Positions 1-5,411 of a DNA stretch of 5,989 nucleotides are shown one piece after another. Within the stretch, counting starts at the first letter, position 1, and every line of letters starts with the position of its first letter. The stretch is taken from NCBI GenBank assembly GCA_001800945.1, contig MGWJ01000100.1:3655-9643 (forward strand), read 5' to 3'. Made by a program: the position numbers and the translations under genes. The stretch comes from Flavobacteria bacterium RIFCSPLOWO2_12_FULL_31_7 (GTDB lineage: Bacteria; Bacteroidota; Bacteroidia; Flavobacteriales; Flavobacteriaceae). Below the pieces are notes generated by a model, which was given only the letters and a program-made list of their open reading frames with translations, did not search any database and had not been told where the DNA came from.

Positions 1-1
1 G

Positions 2-1243
2 GATGGCACCAATCAATCTTTTAGTCAGCGTGAACGAGTTGATGTTTATTTTACAGACGCTTCTTCTAAGCTAAAAGGGAATCGTTATTTCTTAGATCAT
101 TCTTATCAGTTTTCAACGGGTAATTCTTTGGTGCTGAAACACCAATCGTACTATGAAAATAAGTTTTACGAATTCATTCAAGGGACATCAAGTGCTAGAC
201 TTGGTAATTCACTATATTCAGACATAAACAACAAAACACGTTTCGATGTGTTTTACAATAAACTTGGGGTTAGTTTTAAAACTAAAAATTTAGGGGAAAT
301 TAATTTCTTTATCGATAATTATACATTCAATCAATTTTATAAAGTTGCCGAAAATGACGCAGCTTATATTCCAAATAAAAAATATAATCTACATAACAGA
401 GTTAATAATGTTGGTGGGCAATATGAATTCAATCGTAACAAATGGGATTTTAATATTTTATTACAAAATGCGATTTCTAATCAGCCTTCATCTAATTATG
501 AGGTGTTTGCGAAATACAAATTTTCCGATGTAAATTTTATAAAAATATCTGCTCAACAAATTAGTAAGCTTCCAGATAATATTTTCCTGTTTAATGTTAG
601 TGATTACGATAACTACAATTGGAATACTACATTTAAAAATGAAAAAATTAGTATTTTAAAGGCGGAAACCAAAAACAAATGGTTTGAAGCTTCTGTGCAA
701 TTAACTAATTTAAAAGATCATTTGTATTTTTATAATACAGCAGAACGCATTGATAGTTTAGTTGTCAAACCTTTTCAATACAATAACTCTATTCAGTATT
801 TATGTGCAGAAATTGCTAAAGAGATTAAATATAAAAATTGGGCGCTAGACAATAGAGTGAAATTGCAAGAAGTACAACAAGATGATAAAATCTTAAATTT
901 ACCCTATCTTGTGTTAAGAAACACCTTGTATTACACCAAACCTGTTTTCAAAAAAGCCATGTTGCTACAAACGGGTGTGACTATAAATTATTTCAGCAAC
1001 TATTATGCGAACGATTATGTTGCCGTTATTGGCGAGTTCTTTGTGCAAAATCAAACTAAAGTGGGTGGCTTTCCGGTTTTAGATTTTTTCGTAAATGCGC
1101 GTGTGCAACAATGTAGAATTTACCTAAAAGCAGAACACATCAACGCTTTGTTTACCAATAAAGTTGATTATTACAATGCTCCAAATTCTCCTTTTCGTGA
1201 CTTCCATATCCGTTTTGGTTTAGAATGGAATTTCTTTAAATAA
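2..1243 (+). CDS. Putative outer-membrane porin (Porin_10-like), C-terminal part, 5' end outside window
   Basis: The reading frame is open from the first bases of the window, giving 413 residues before the TAA stop, so the true start and signal peptide lie upstream. A TTG at 128 could be mistaken for a start, but the frame before it is open and reads as the same kind of protein (for example KGNRYFLDHSYQF). The protein is rich in Tyr, Phe, Asn and Lys, with short alternating polar and aromatic strands separated by Asn/Asp/Gly turns, as in an outer-membrane beta-barrel. It ends in an aromatic strand (FGLEWNFFK), as expected for a barrel closing strand, although the very last residue is Lys and not Phe. 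It resembles the Bacteroidetes 'putative porin' family, which has no established substrate. No SusD or TonB-box partner is visible, so the cargo cannot be inferred. The beta-barrel call is fairly secure; the exact family is from recognition only. Confidence 0.8.
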   Translation, partial: DGTNQSFSQRERVDVYFTDASSKLKGNRYFLDHSYQFSTGNSLVLKHQSYYENKFYEFIQGTSSARLGNSLYSDINNKTRFDVFYNKLGVSFKTKNLGEINFFIDNYTFNQFYKVAENDAAYIPNKKYNLHNRVNNVGGQYEFNRNKWDFNILLQNAISNQPSSNYEVFAKYKFSDVNFIKISAQQISKLPDNIFLFNVSDYDNYNWNTTFKNEKISILKAETKNKWFEASVQLTNLKDHLYFYNTAERIDSLVVKPFQYNNSIQYLCAEIAKEIKYKNWALDNRVKLQEVQQDDKILNLPYLVLRNTLYYTKPVFKKAMLLQTGVTINYFSNYYANDYVAVIGEFFVQNQTKVGGFPVLDFFVNARVQQCRIYLKAEHINALFTNKVDYYNAPNSPFRDFHIRFGLEWNFFK

Positions 1244-1248
1244 AATTA

Positions 1249-1397
1249 GGGCGTGCCCTCGTTGTACAAATTTTTCTGTGCTCTCATATTTATTTTTTCA
1301 ACGAGGTCGTGCTGTCCGCTATATCTCCAATTAGCAAAAACAAAGCTTATTTGAAGTTTTTGCTAATTGGAGGATGCCGCTACCATCACTCACGCGA
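1249..1397 (+). ncRNA. Structured intergenic element (candidate structured RNA or interspersed repeat)
   Basis: This stretch begins six bases after the porin stop and is visibly richer in G and C than its surroundings. It folds into two nested or adjacent stems. Stem A pairs 1257-1264 with 1299-1306 (8 Watson-Crick pairs) and can extend outward past one mismatch to 1251/1312 using two G-U wobbles. Stem B is a perfect 17-bp hairpin (1325-1341 with 1356-1372). GCGTG at 1251-1255 is also the exact complement of CACGC at 1391-1395, which could close the whole element instead of extending stem A. From memory, flavobacterial genomes carry many intergenic elements beginning GGGCGT, with a GCTnTCCGCT-ATC block, a variable hairpin, GGATGCCGCT and an end in ACGC. 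This copy fits that layout. It may correspond to the Rfam Flavo-1 motif or to a REP/MITE-like repeat; that cannot be decided here. Strand is assigned from this recalled layout and from co-direction with the porin. No tandem U run follows, so it is not a classic terminator. Confidence 0.5.
1325..1372. repeat. Perfect 17-bp inverted repeat with 14-base loop
   Basis: The arm CTCCAATTAGCAAAAAC at 1325-1341 is the exact reverse complement of 1356-1372. The loop is 1342-1355 and contains a HindIII-type AAGCTT palindrome. The hairpin sits inside the structured element and is flanked by near-identical blocks, CCGCTATATC at 1316-1325 and CCGCTACCATC at 1377-1387. The bases after the right arm are GATGCC rather than a T run, so it does not have the form of an intrinsic terminator. 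Confidence 0.9.
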
Positions 1398-1459
1398 TCC
1401 GAATTCATAAGAATATTTTCCTCTAAAAAGATATATATCAAAACTTTTTTACCGGAAAC

Positions 1460-1490
1460 TTTAAACCTGAAGCAAAAAAAACTAATTTTG
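1460..1490 (+). promoter_or_regulatory. Probable Bacteroidetes-type promoter for the beta-synthase gene
   Basis: TAATTTTG at 1483-1490 matches the Bacteroidetes -7 box TAnnTTTG exactly. A weak -33 box, TTTA at 1460-1463 (consensus TTTG), lies 19 bases upstream. Transcription would start near 1496-1498 and leave a leader of only about 16-18 bases before the ATG at 1514, too short for a riboswitch. The sequence directly before the ATG is A-rich with no Shine-Dalgarno motif, as is usual in this phylum. Confidence 0.6.
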
Positions 1491-1513
1491 TACTCTATAA
1501 TAGAAAAAGACAA

Positions 1514-2875
1514 ATGAAATACGCAAAAAACATATTAGAAACTATCGGGAATACACCCATAGTAAAATTGAATAAAATTGCAGCAGAAATTCCTTGTTTA
1601 GTTTTAGGAAAACTAGAAACATTCAATCCAGGAAATTCTGTTAAAGACCGTATGGCAGTTAAAATGATTGAAGATGCAGAAGCAGACGGACGTTTAAAGC
1701 CAGGCGGAACAATCATCGAAGGTACTTCTGGTAATACCGGAATGGGTTTAGCTTTAGCAGCTATCGTAAAAGGTTACAAATGTATTTTCGTAATTTCAGA
1801 TAAACAATCTAAAGAAAAATCAGATATTCTTCGTGCAGTTGGAGCCAAAGTTATTGTGTGTCCAACAGATGTAGAACCTACCGATCCACGTTCGTATTAC
1901 TCTGTTTCGAAAAGATTAGGAGAAGAAATTCCAAATTCTTGGTACGTAAATCAATATGATAATCCAAGTAATGCTACAGCTCACTATGAACAAACTGGTC
2001 CAGAAATTTGGGAACAAACAGAAGGGAAAATTACACATTTCGTAGTTGGAGTTGGAACTGGTGGAACTATTTCAGGAGTAGCTAAATATTTAAAAGAAAA
2101 AAATCCAAATGTGAAAATTTGGGGAATTGATACGTACGGTTCAGTATTCAAAAAATATCATGAAACAGGTATTTTCGACGAAAACGAAATCTATTCTTAC
2201 ATCACAGAAGGAATTGGTGAAGATATTTTACCTTTAAATGTTGATTTTTCTCTAATCGATGGTTTCACAAAAGTTACAGATAAAGATGCAGCAGTTTACA
2301 CACGTAAATTAGCCTTAGAAGAAGGAATTTTCTGTGGAAATTCTGCAGGTGCGGCTATGAAAGGATTGTTACAATTAAAAGAACATTTCAAGCCAGAAGA
2401 TGTTGTTGTGGTTTTATTCCACGATTCTGGAAGTAGATATGTTGGTAAAATGTACAACGACGAATGGATGCGCGAACGTGGATTCTTAGACGAAGATATT
2501 ACAAAAGCAGAAGATTTAATTAAAGATCATAAAGATAAACCACTTGTAATTGTTCGTACAGAAGAATTGGTTTCTCATGCGATTGAAAGATTAAAAAAAT
2601 ATAAAATTTCTCAAATCCCAGTAATTGATACAACTGGCTTCGTTGGAAGTGTTGATGAATCAGACTTGTTTAGAAGTTACTTTGAAAACAAAGACATCGC
2701 TGATTTACCAATTAAAGATGTGATGGGAAAACCATTCCCAATCGTTTCAGCATCAGCGTCAATTGATGAAGTTTCTAAACTAATCAACAAAGACAATCAA
2801 GCGGTTTTAGTGGATTTAGGTAACGGAAAACACCATATTATTACAAAGCATGATATTATTAGTTCTATTAAATAG
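1514..2875 (+). CDS. Cystathionine beta-synthase (PLP-dependent, with C-terminal CBS domain pair)
   Basis: This 453-residue cytosolic enzyme belongs to fold-type II PLP enzymes. Residues 1 to about 328 form the catalytic domain: NPGNSVKDR (38-46) carries the Schiff-base Lys44, TSGNTG (71-76) is the substrate-binding loop, GVGTGGTISG (179-188) holds the PLP phosphate, and Ser277 in GNSAG contacts the pyridine nitrogen. The spacing from Lys44 to Asn74 and to the GTGGT loop equals that in human CBS (K119, N149, G256-T260), and the QY-N/D-NPSNxxAHY and EGIGxDxxP segments also read like CBS rather than CysK. Residues about 335-453 form two CBS motifs (PVID...VDESDLF around 369-386; DVMGKPFPIV around 402-411), likely a ligand-responsive regulatory pair. 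The N-terminal haem region of animal CBS is absent. Expected reaction: serine (or O-acetylserine) plus homocysteine or sulfide, giving cystathionine or cysteine. True O-acetylserine sulfhydrylase activity cannot be excluded. It appears monocistronic, with its own promoter and terminator. Confidence 0.9.
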   Translation: MKYAKNILETIGNTPIVKLNKIAAEIPCLVLGKLETFNPGNSVKDRMAVKMIEDAEADGRLKPGGTIIEGTSGNTGMGLALAAIVKGYKCIFVISDKQSKEKSDILRAVGAKVIVCPTDVEPTDPRSYYSVSKRLGEEIPNSWYVNQYDNPSNATAHYEQTGPEIWEQTEGKITHFVVGVGTGGTISGVAKYLKEKNPNVKIWGIDTYGSVFKKYHETGIFDENEIYSYITEGIGEDILPLNVDFSLIDGFTKVTDKDAAVYTRKLALEEGIFCGNSAGAAMKGLLQLKEHFKPEDVVVVLFHDSGSRYVGKMYNDEWMRERGFLDEDITKAEDLIKDHKDKPLVIVRTEELVSHAIERLKKYKISQIPVIDTTGFVGSVDESDLFRSYFENKDIADLPIKDVMGKPFPIVSASASIDEVSKLINKDNQAVLVDLGNGKHHIITKHDIISSIK

Positions 2876-2896
2876 AAAAAATAAATTATAAATTTT

Positions 2897-2930
2897 AAAA
2901 ACGGATAGCAAAATGTTATCCGTTTTTTTT
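2897..2930 (+). terminator. Intrinsic terminator after the beta-synthase gene
   Basis: The arm 2897-2909 (AAAAACGGATAGC) pairs with 2915-2927 (GTTATCCGTTTTT) through 13 pairs including one G-U, around a five-base loop AAAAT at 2910-2914. A run of eight T residues (2923-2930) overlaps and follows the right arm. It lies 22 bases past the stop codon and is nearly symmetric, but no minus-strand gene converges on it, so it serves the upstream gene. Confidence 0.9.
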
Positions 2931-2937
2931 ATATTTG
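2930..2937 (+). promoter_or_regulatory. Probable -7 promoter box for the DUF2851 gene
   Basis: TATATTTG matches TAnnTTTG exactly and begins on the last T of the preceding terminator. Transcription would start near 2944, leaving roughly 27 bases before the GTG at 2971. No TTG or TTTG is found 17-23 bases upstream, where the terminator hairpin sits, so the -33 box is missing or poor. The call rests on the -7 box and its position only. Confidence 0.45.
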
Positions 2938-2970
2938 TTTTATTATAAGCCAAATTAAATTTTATACGCC

Positions 2971-4239
2971 GTGCAAGAAGAATTTCTCCATTACTTATGG
3001 GTAAATAAGAAGATACCTTTTACCCAACTCAAAACACATCTTAACCAGAGTTTAGAAATCAATCATTTTGGACAGTATTTACAAAATGCTGGACCAGATA
3101 TTTTTAATGCCCAAATTTCCATCAACCAACAAAAATGGGCTGGAAACATCGAAATTCATATCAAATCATCCGATTGGTATGTACACAACCACGAAAAAGA
3201 TGCTAATTATGACAATGTCATTTTACACGTAGTTTGGGAGAATGATTCGCCTATTTATAGGAAAGACAATTCTGAAATTCCAACTTTAGAACTAAAAAAT
3301 TACGTTTCACTTGCCGATATTAATAAATACCAATCGCTAATTGCTTCTAAATCATGGATCAATTGCGAAAATCATATTGCTGAAACGGATAATTTTGTTT
3401 GGAACAATTGGTTAGAAAGTTTGTTTTTGAACCGATTAGAAAGAAAGTCTGAAATAATTGATAAACGATTGCAAGAAACCAATAATAATTGGGAAGCTGT
3501 ATTTTTTGAAATGCTAGCCAAAAATTTCGGACTCAATACTAACGGCGATTGTTTTTTACAATTGGCACAATCGATTCCGTATGCGATAATTCGAAAAGAA
3601 AGTTTTAATACCGAAGCTTTGGAAGCCTTGTTTTTTGGGAAATTAAATTTACTAAGAGATGATCTTGAAGACGAGTATTATTTCAAATTAAAAAATAATT
3701 GGGATTTTCTCCAACTCAAATATAACATTAAAGAAGAATTTGGATTGCAACCACAATTTTTCAAACTCCGCCCAGATAATTTCCCAACAATTCGATTATC
3801 ACAATTAATTCAGTTAATTTCAAGTAAACAAAATTTGTTTTCACAAATCCTTTTGGCAGATTCCTATTCAGATATTAAAAAAATGTTGCAAAGTGAAACG
3901 TCTGAATATTGGAAAAGTCACTATAGTTTTTCCAAAAAAAGTAAAGCAAAAAACAAAGTATTAACCTCGGAATTCATTGATTTATTAATCATAAATACTG
4001 TTATGCCGATTAAGTTTAGCTATGTTAAAAGTCAAGGTAAACTAAATATTGAGGCGTTAATTTCACTATTAGAAGCTATGCCTTCTGAAAAAAATTCTAT
4101 TATGGATAAGTTTTCAGAGTTTAATGTAAAGGCCACAAATGCTTTTCAATCTCAATCTTTATTAGAACTCAAAAATGAATATTGTAATAAAAATAAGTGT
4201 CTCAAATGTGCTGTGGCTTTGCAATTGTTAAAAAACTAA
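2971..4239 (+). CDS. DUF2851 family protein of unknown function
   Basis: This 422-residue soluble protein has no signal peptide or membrane segment. The start is GTG at 2971: the frame is closed by TAA at 2956 and the first residues (QEEFLHYLW) match the conserved beginning of the family. The conserved N-terminal block reads NAGPDIFNA (39-47), GNIEIHIKSSDW (59-70 with gaps in memory of the family but contiguous here), H72, H74, D77 and ILHVVW (84-89). A second family block is LRPDNFPTIRLSQL at 266-279. Cys132 stands alone in INCEN, and the C terminus carries C405-x4-C410-x2-C413. The function is not established. The acidic/His/Lys array at 43-65 plus the Cys cluster is suggestive of a PD-(D/E)XK-like nuclease with a metal or iron-sulfur site, but the match is loose and this is inference. 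It is followed closely by the PspC and HhH genes and probably heads their transcript. Confidence 0.85.
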   Translation: MQEEFLHYLWVNKKIPFTQLKTHLNQSLEINHFGQYLQNAGPDIFNAQISINQQKWAGNIEIHIKSSDWYVHNHEKDANYDNVILHVVWENDSPIYRKDNSEIPTLELKNYVSLADINKYQSLIASKSWINCENHIAETDNFVWNNWLESLFLNRLERKSEIIDKRLQETNNNWEAVFFEMLAKNFGLNTNGDCFLQLAQSIPYAIIRKESFNTEALEALFFGKLNLLRDDLEDEYYFKLKNNWDFLQLKYNIKEEFGLQPQFFKLRPDNFPTIRLSQLIQLISSKQNLFSQILLADSYSDIKKMLQSETSEYWKSHYSFSKKSKAKNKVLTSEFIDLLIINTVMPIKFSYVKSQGKLNIEALISLLEAMPSEKNSIMDKFSEFNVKATNAFQSQSLLELKNEYCNKNKCLKCAVALQLLKN

Positions 4240-4248
4240 GTATCTTTA
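4218..4248 (+). promoter_or_regulatory. Possible internal promoter before the PspC gene
   Basis: TTTG at 4218-4221, then 19 bases, then TATCTTTA at 4241-4248, one base off TAnnTTTG. The spacing equals that of the beta-synthase promoter. The -33 box falls inside the last codons of DUF2851. It could let the PspC and HhH genes be expressed apart from DUF2851, but chance occurrence in AT-rich DNA is quite possible. Confidence 0.35.
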
Positions 4249-4265
4249 TCCTTTATAAATTAGAA

Positions 4266-4484
4266 ATGTACAATTTACTTCATTTTTTTGAAAAAAACGG
4301 TTTTTATGTCGCTTCCCGCTTGGCAGATAGACTCGGGATGCGCGCCACTCAAGTGCGTTTGTTTTTCGTGTACATTTCTTTTATTACAGTAGGTTTGGGA
4401 TTCGGATTTTATTTAACATTGGCTTTTTTGTTAAAATTGAAAGATATGATTTACACCAAACGCAGTTCTGTGTTTGATTTATAA
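4266..4484 (+). CDS. Small PspC-domain membrane protein (72 aa)
   Basis: The protein starts MYNLLHFFEKNGFYV and consists almost entirely of one PspC domain: an amphipathic N-terminal part with ASRLADRLGMRATQVRLFFVY (about 17-37), then a hydrophobic stretch at about 31-57 that should form one membrane helix or hairpin, and a short basic tail (KRSSVFDL). The ATG at 4266 is preferred to an in-frame GTG at 4197, because the extra 23 residues would overlap the end of DUF2851 out of frame and are unlike the family start. PspC domains are known from the phage-shock response of Proteobacteria, where PspC works with PspB. No PspA or PspB is present here, and in Bacteroidetes the role of such stand-alone proteins is not established. 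It begins 26 bases after DUF2851 and ends 8 bases before the HhH gene, so co-transcription is likely. Confidence 0.85.
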   Translation: MYNLLHFFEKNGFYVASRLADRLGMRATQVRLFFVYISFITVGLGFGFYLTLAFLLKLKDMIYTKRSSVFDL

Positions 4485-4492
4485 AAAAATCC

Positions 4493-5371
4493 ATGATAAA
4501 ATTTTCTAAAGGGCATTATTTCGGTATTGCCATTTTGCTAATCCTTGTAGGGGTATTGCAAATAAATCTCTATTGGTTTACACATCAACCTTCTTCTGAA
4601 AATGTAAATTTGCCTCAAGAAGAAAAAAACTGGCTCCTCCAACAAAATGGAATAGACAGTTTAAAAGAAGTAAATCAAGAAAATACAGCTAAAATTCATC
4701 CATTTAATCCGAATTTTATTTCTGATTACAAAGGTTATAAACTCGGAATGACTGTGGTGCAAATTGATAAGCTACACAATTTTAGAAAGCAAAATAAGTA
4801 CGTAAATTCTAATTCAGAATTTCAGCAGCTTACCGGCGTTTCTAATGATTGGATGAAAAAATATGCGCCTTATTTTAAGTTTCCAGATTGGGTTACGAAT
4901 AAGGTATCAAATAAATATCCCTCTAATTTCGAAAGTAAATATGAAAAATTTGAGAAAAAGGAAATTAAAATTGTAGTTCAAGATATCAATACAGCCAGTC
5001 AAGTTGAATTGGAAAAAGTGTATATGATTGGTGAAAAACTAGCGCTTAAAATTATCGCTGAAAGAGAAAAATTTGGCGGATTTTCGAATATGGAACAAAT
5101 TAGTTTTATTTGGGGAATTTCACCGGAAGCGATAGAGGATTTGAATAAAAGATTCGAAATTAAATCTCTCGGAAATATTAAGAAAATTAAAATTAACGAG
5201 TTGTCAATTAAAGAATTACAGCAATTTCCGTATTTCAATTATACGATTGCAAAAAACATTGTAACTTACAGAAGCATGAATGGGGAAATCAAGAATATTG
5301 AAGATTTAACAAATGTTAAGCAATTTCCTGTTGAAAAATTAAAAATAATCGCCGTATATTTGGAATTCTAA
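4493..5371 (+). CDS. Membrane-anchored helix-hairpin-helix protein (ComEA-like)
   Basis: A 292-residue protein with a short basic N terminus (MIKFSKGHY), one hydrophobic segment at about 9-29, a variable Gln/Asn/Glu-rich linker (about 31-68), then three helix-hairpin-helix units. Unit 1 is about 71-133 (FNPNFISDYKGYKLGMT...), unit 2 about 165-224 (DINTASQVELEKVYMIGEKLA...GGFSNMEQI..IWGI) and unit 3 about 233-292 (INELSIKELQQFPYFNYTIAK...). Unit 2 has the best DNA-binding hairpin (MIG), while unit 3 has no glycine at the turn. Basic N terminus plus one helix predicts the bulk outside the cytoplasmic membrane, as in ComEA, the DNA receptor of natural transformation, although ComEA usually has a single pair of HhH motifs. 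DNA binding is the expected role; competence is inference. It starts 8 bases after the PspC stop. Confidence 0.82.
   Translation: MIKFSKGHYFGIAILLILVGVLQINLYWFTHQPSSENVNLPQEEKNWLLQQNGIDSLKEVNQENTAKIHPFNPNFISDYKGYKLGMTVVQIDKLHNFRKQNKYVNSNSEFQQLTGVSNDWMKKYAPYFKFPDWVTNKVSNKYPSNFESKYEKFEKKEIKIVVQDINTASQVELEKVYMIGEKLALKIIAEREKFGGFSNMEQISFIWGISPEAIEDLNKRFEIKSLGNIKKIKINELSIKELQQFPYFNYTIAKNIVTYRSMNGEIKNIEDLTNVKQFPVEKLKIIAVYLEF
5331..5362 (+). promoter_or_regulatory. Possible promoter for the acyl-CoA dehydrogenase gene
   Basis: TTG at 5331-5333, a 21-base spacer and TATATTTG at 5355-5362 fit the flavobacterial form TTG-N17-23-TAnnTTTG. Both boxes lie in the last codons of the HhH gene. Transcription would begin near 5369 and give a leader of about 43 bases. 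Because the bases are also coding (VYLE), a chance match remains possible. No terminator hairpin is seen between 5372 and 5411, so read-through from the HhH gene is also plausible. Confidence 0.4.
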
Positions 5372-5411
5372 AAAAAATCAATAGAAATCAACAAATACAG
5401 AGCTAAATTAT

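Noticed and set aside
128..130. TTG as the start of the porin gene
   Set aside because: The same frame is open to the window edge and its upstream residues are porin-like, with no signal peptide after the TTG; the gene is truncated by the window.
345..533. Short + strand ORF of 62 residues
   Set aside because: It lies wholly inside the porin gene in another frame and encodes no recognisable domain.
1325..1372. The perfect hairpin as an intrinsic terminator for the porin gene
   Set aside because: The right arm is followed by GATGCCGCTACC and not by a T run.
1430..1439. GATATATATC palindrome as an operator
   Set aside because: A ten-base AT palindrome is expected by chance in this composition, and it lies upstream of the promoter without a second copy.
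1331..1513. Minus-strand ORF of 60 residues in the porin/beta-synthase gap
   Set aside because: It runs through the promoter and one arm of the perfect hairpin, has no recognisable domain, and its composition follows the AT-rich non-coding DNA.
1491..1513. Riboswitch (such as a SAM-responsive leader) controlling the beta-synthase gene
   Set aside because: The predicted leader is under 20 bases, and the structured element upstream lies before the promoter rather than in the leader.
1495..1716. Minus-strand ORF of 73 residues
   Set aside because: It is antisense to the conserved catalytic N terminus of the beta-synthase, whose codons explain the open frame.
4197..4265. 23-residue N-terminal extension of the PspC protein from a GTG
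   Set aside because: It overlaps the conserved Cys-rich end of DUF2851 out of frame, and the ATG at 4266 gives the usual family beginning.
4999..5238. Minus-strand ORF of 79 residues
   Set aside because: It is antisense to the second and third HhH units of a well-supported gene and has no recognisable domain.
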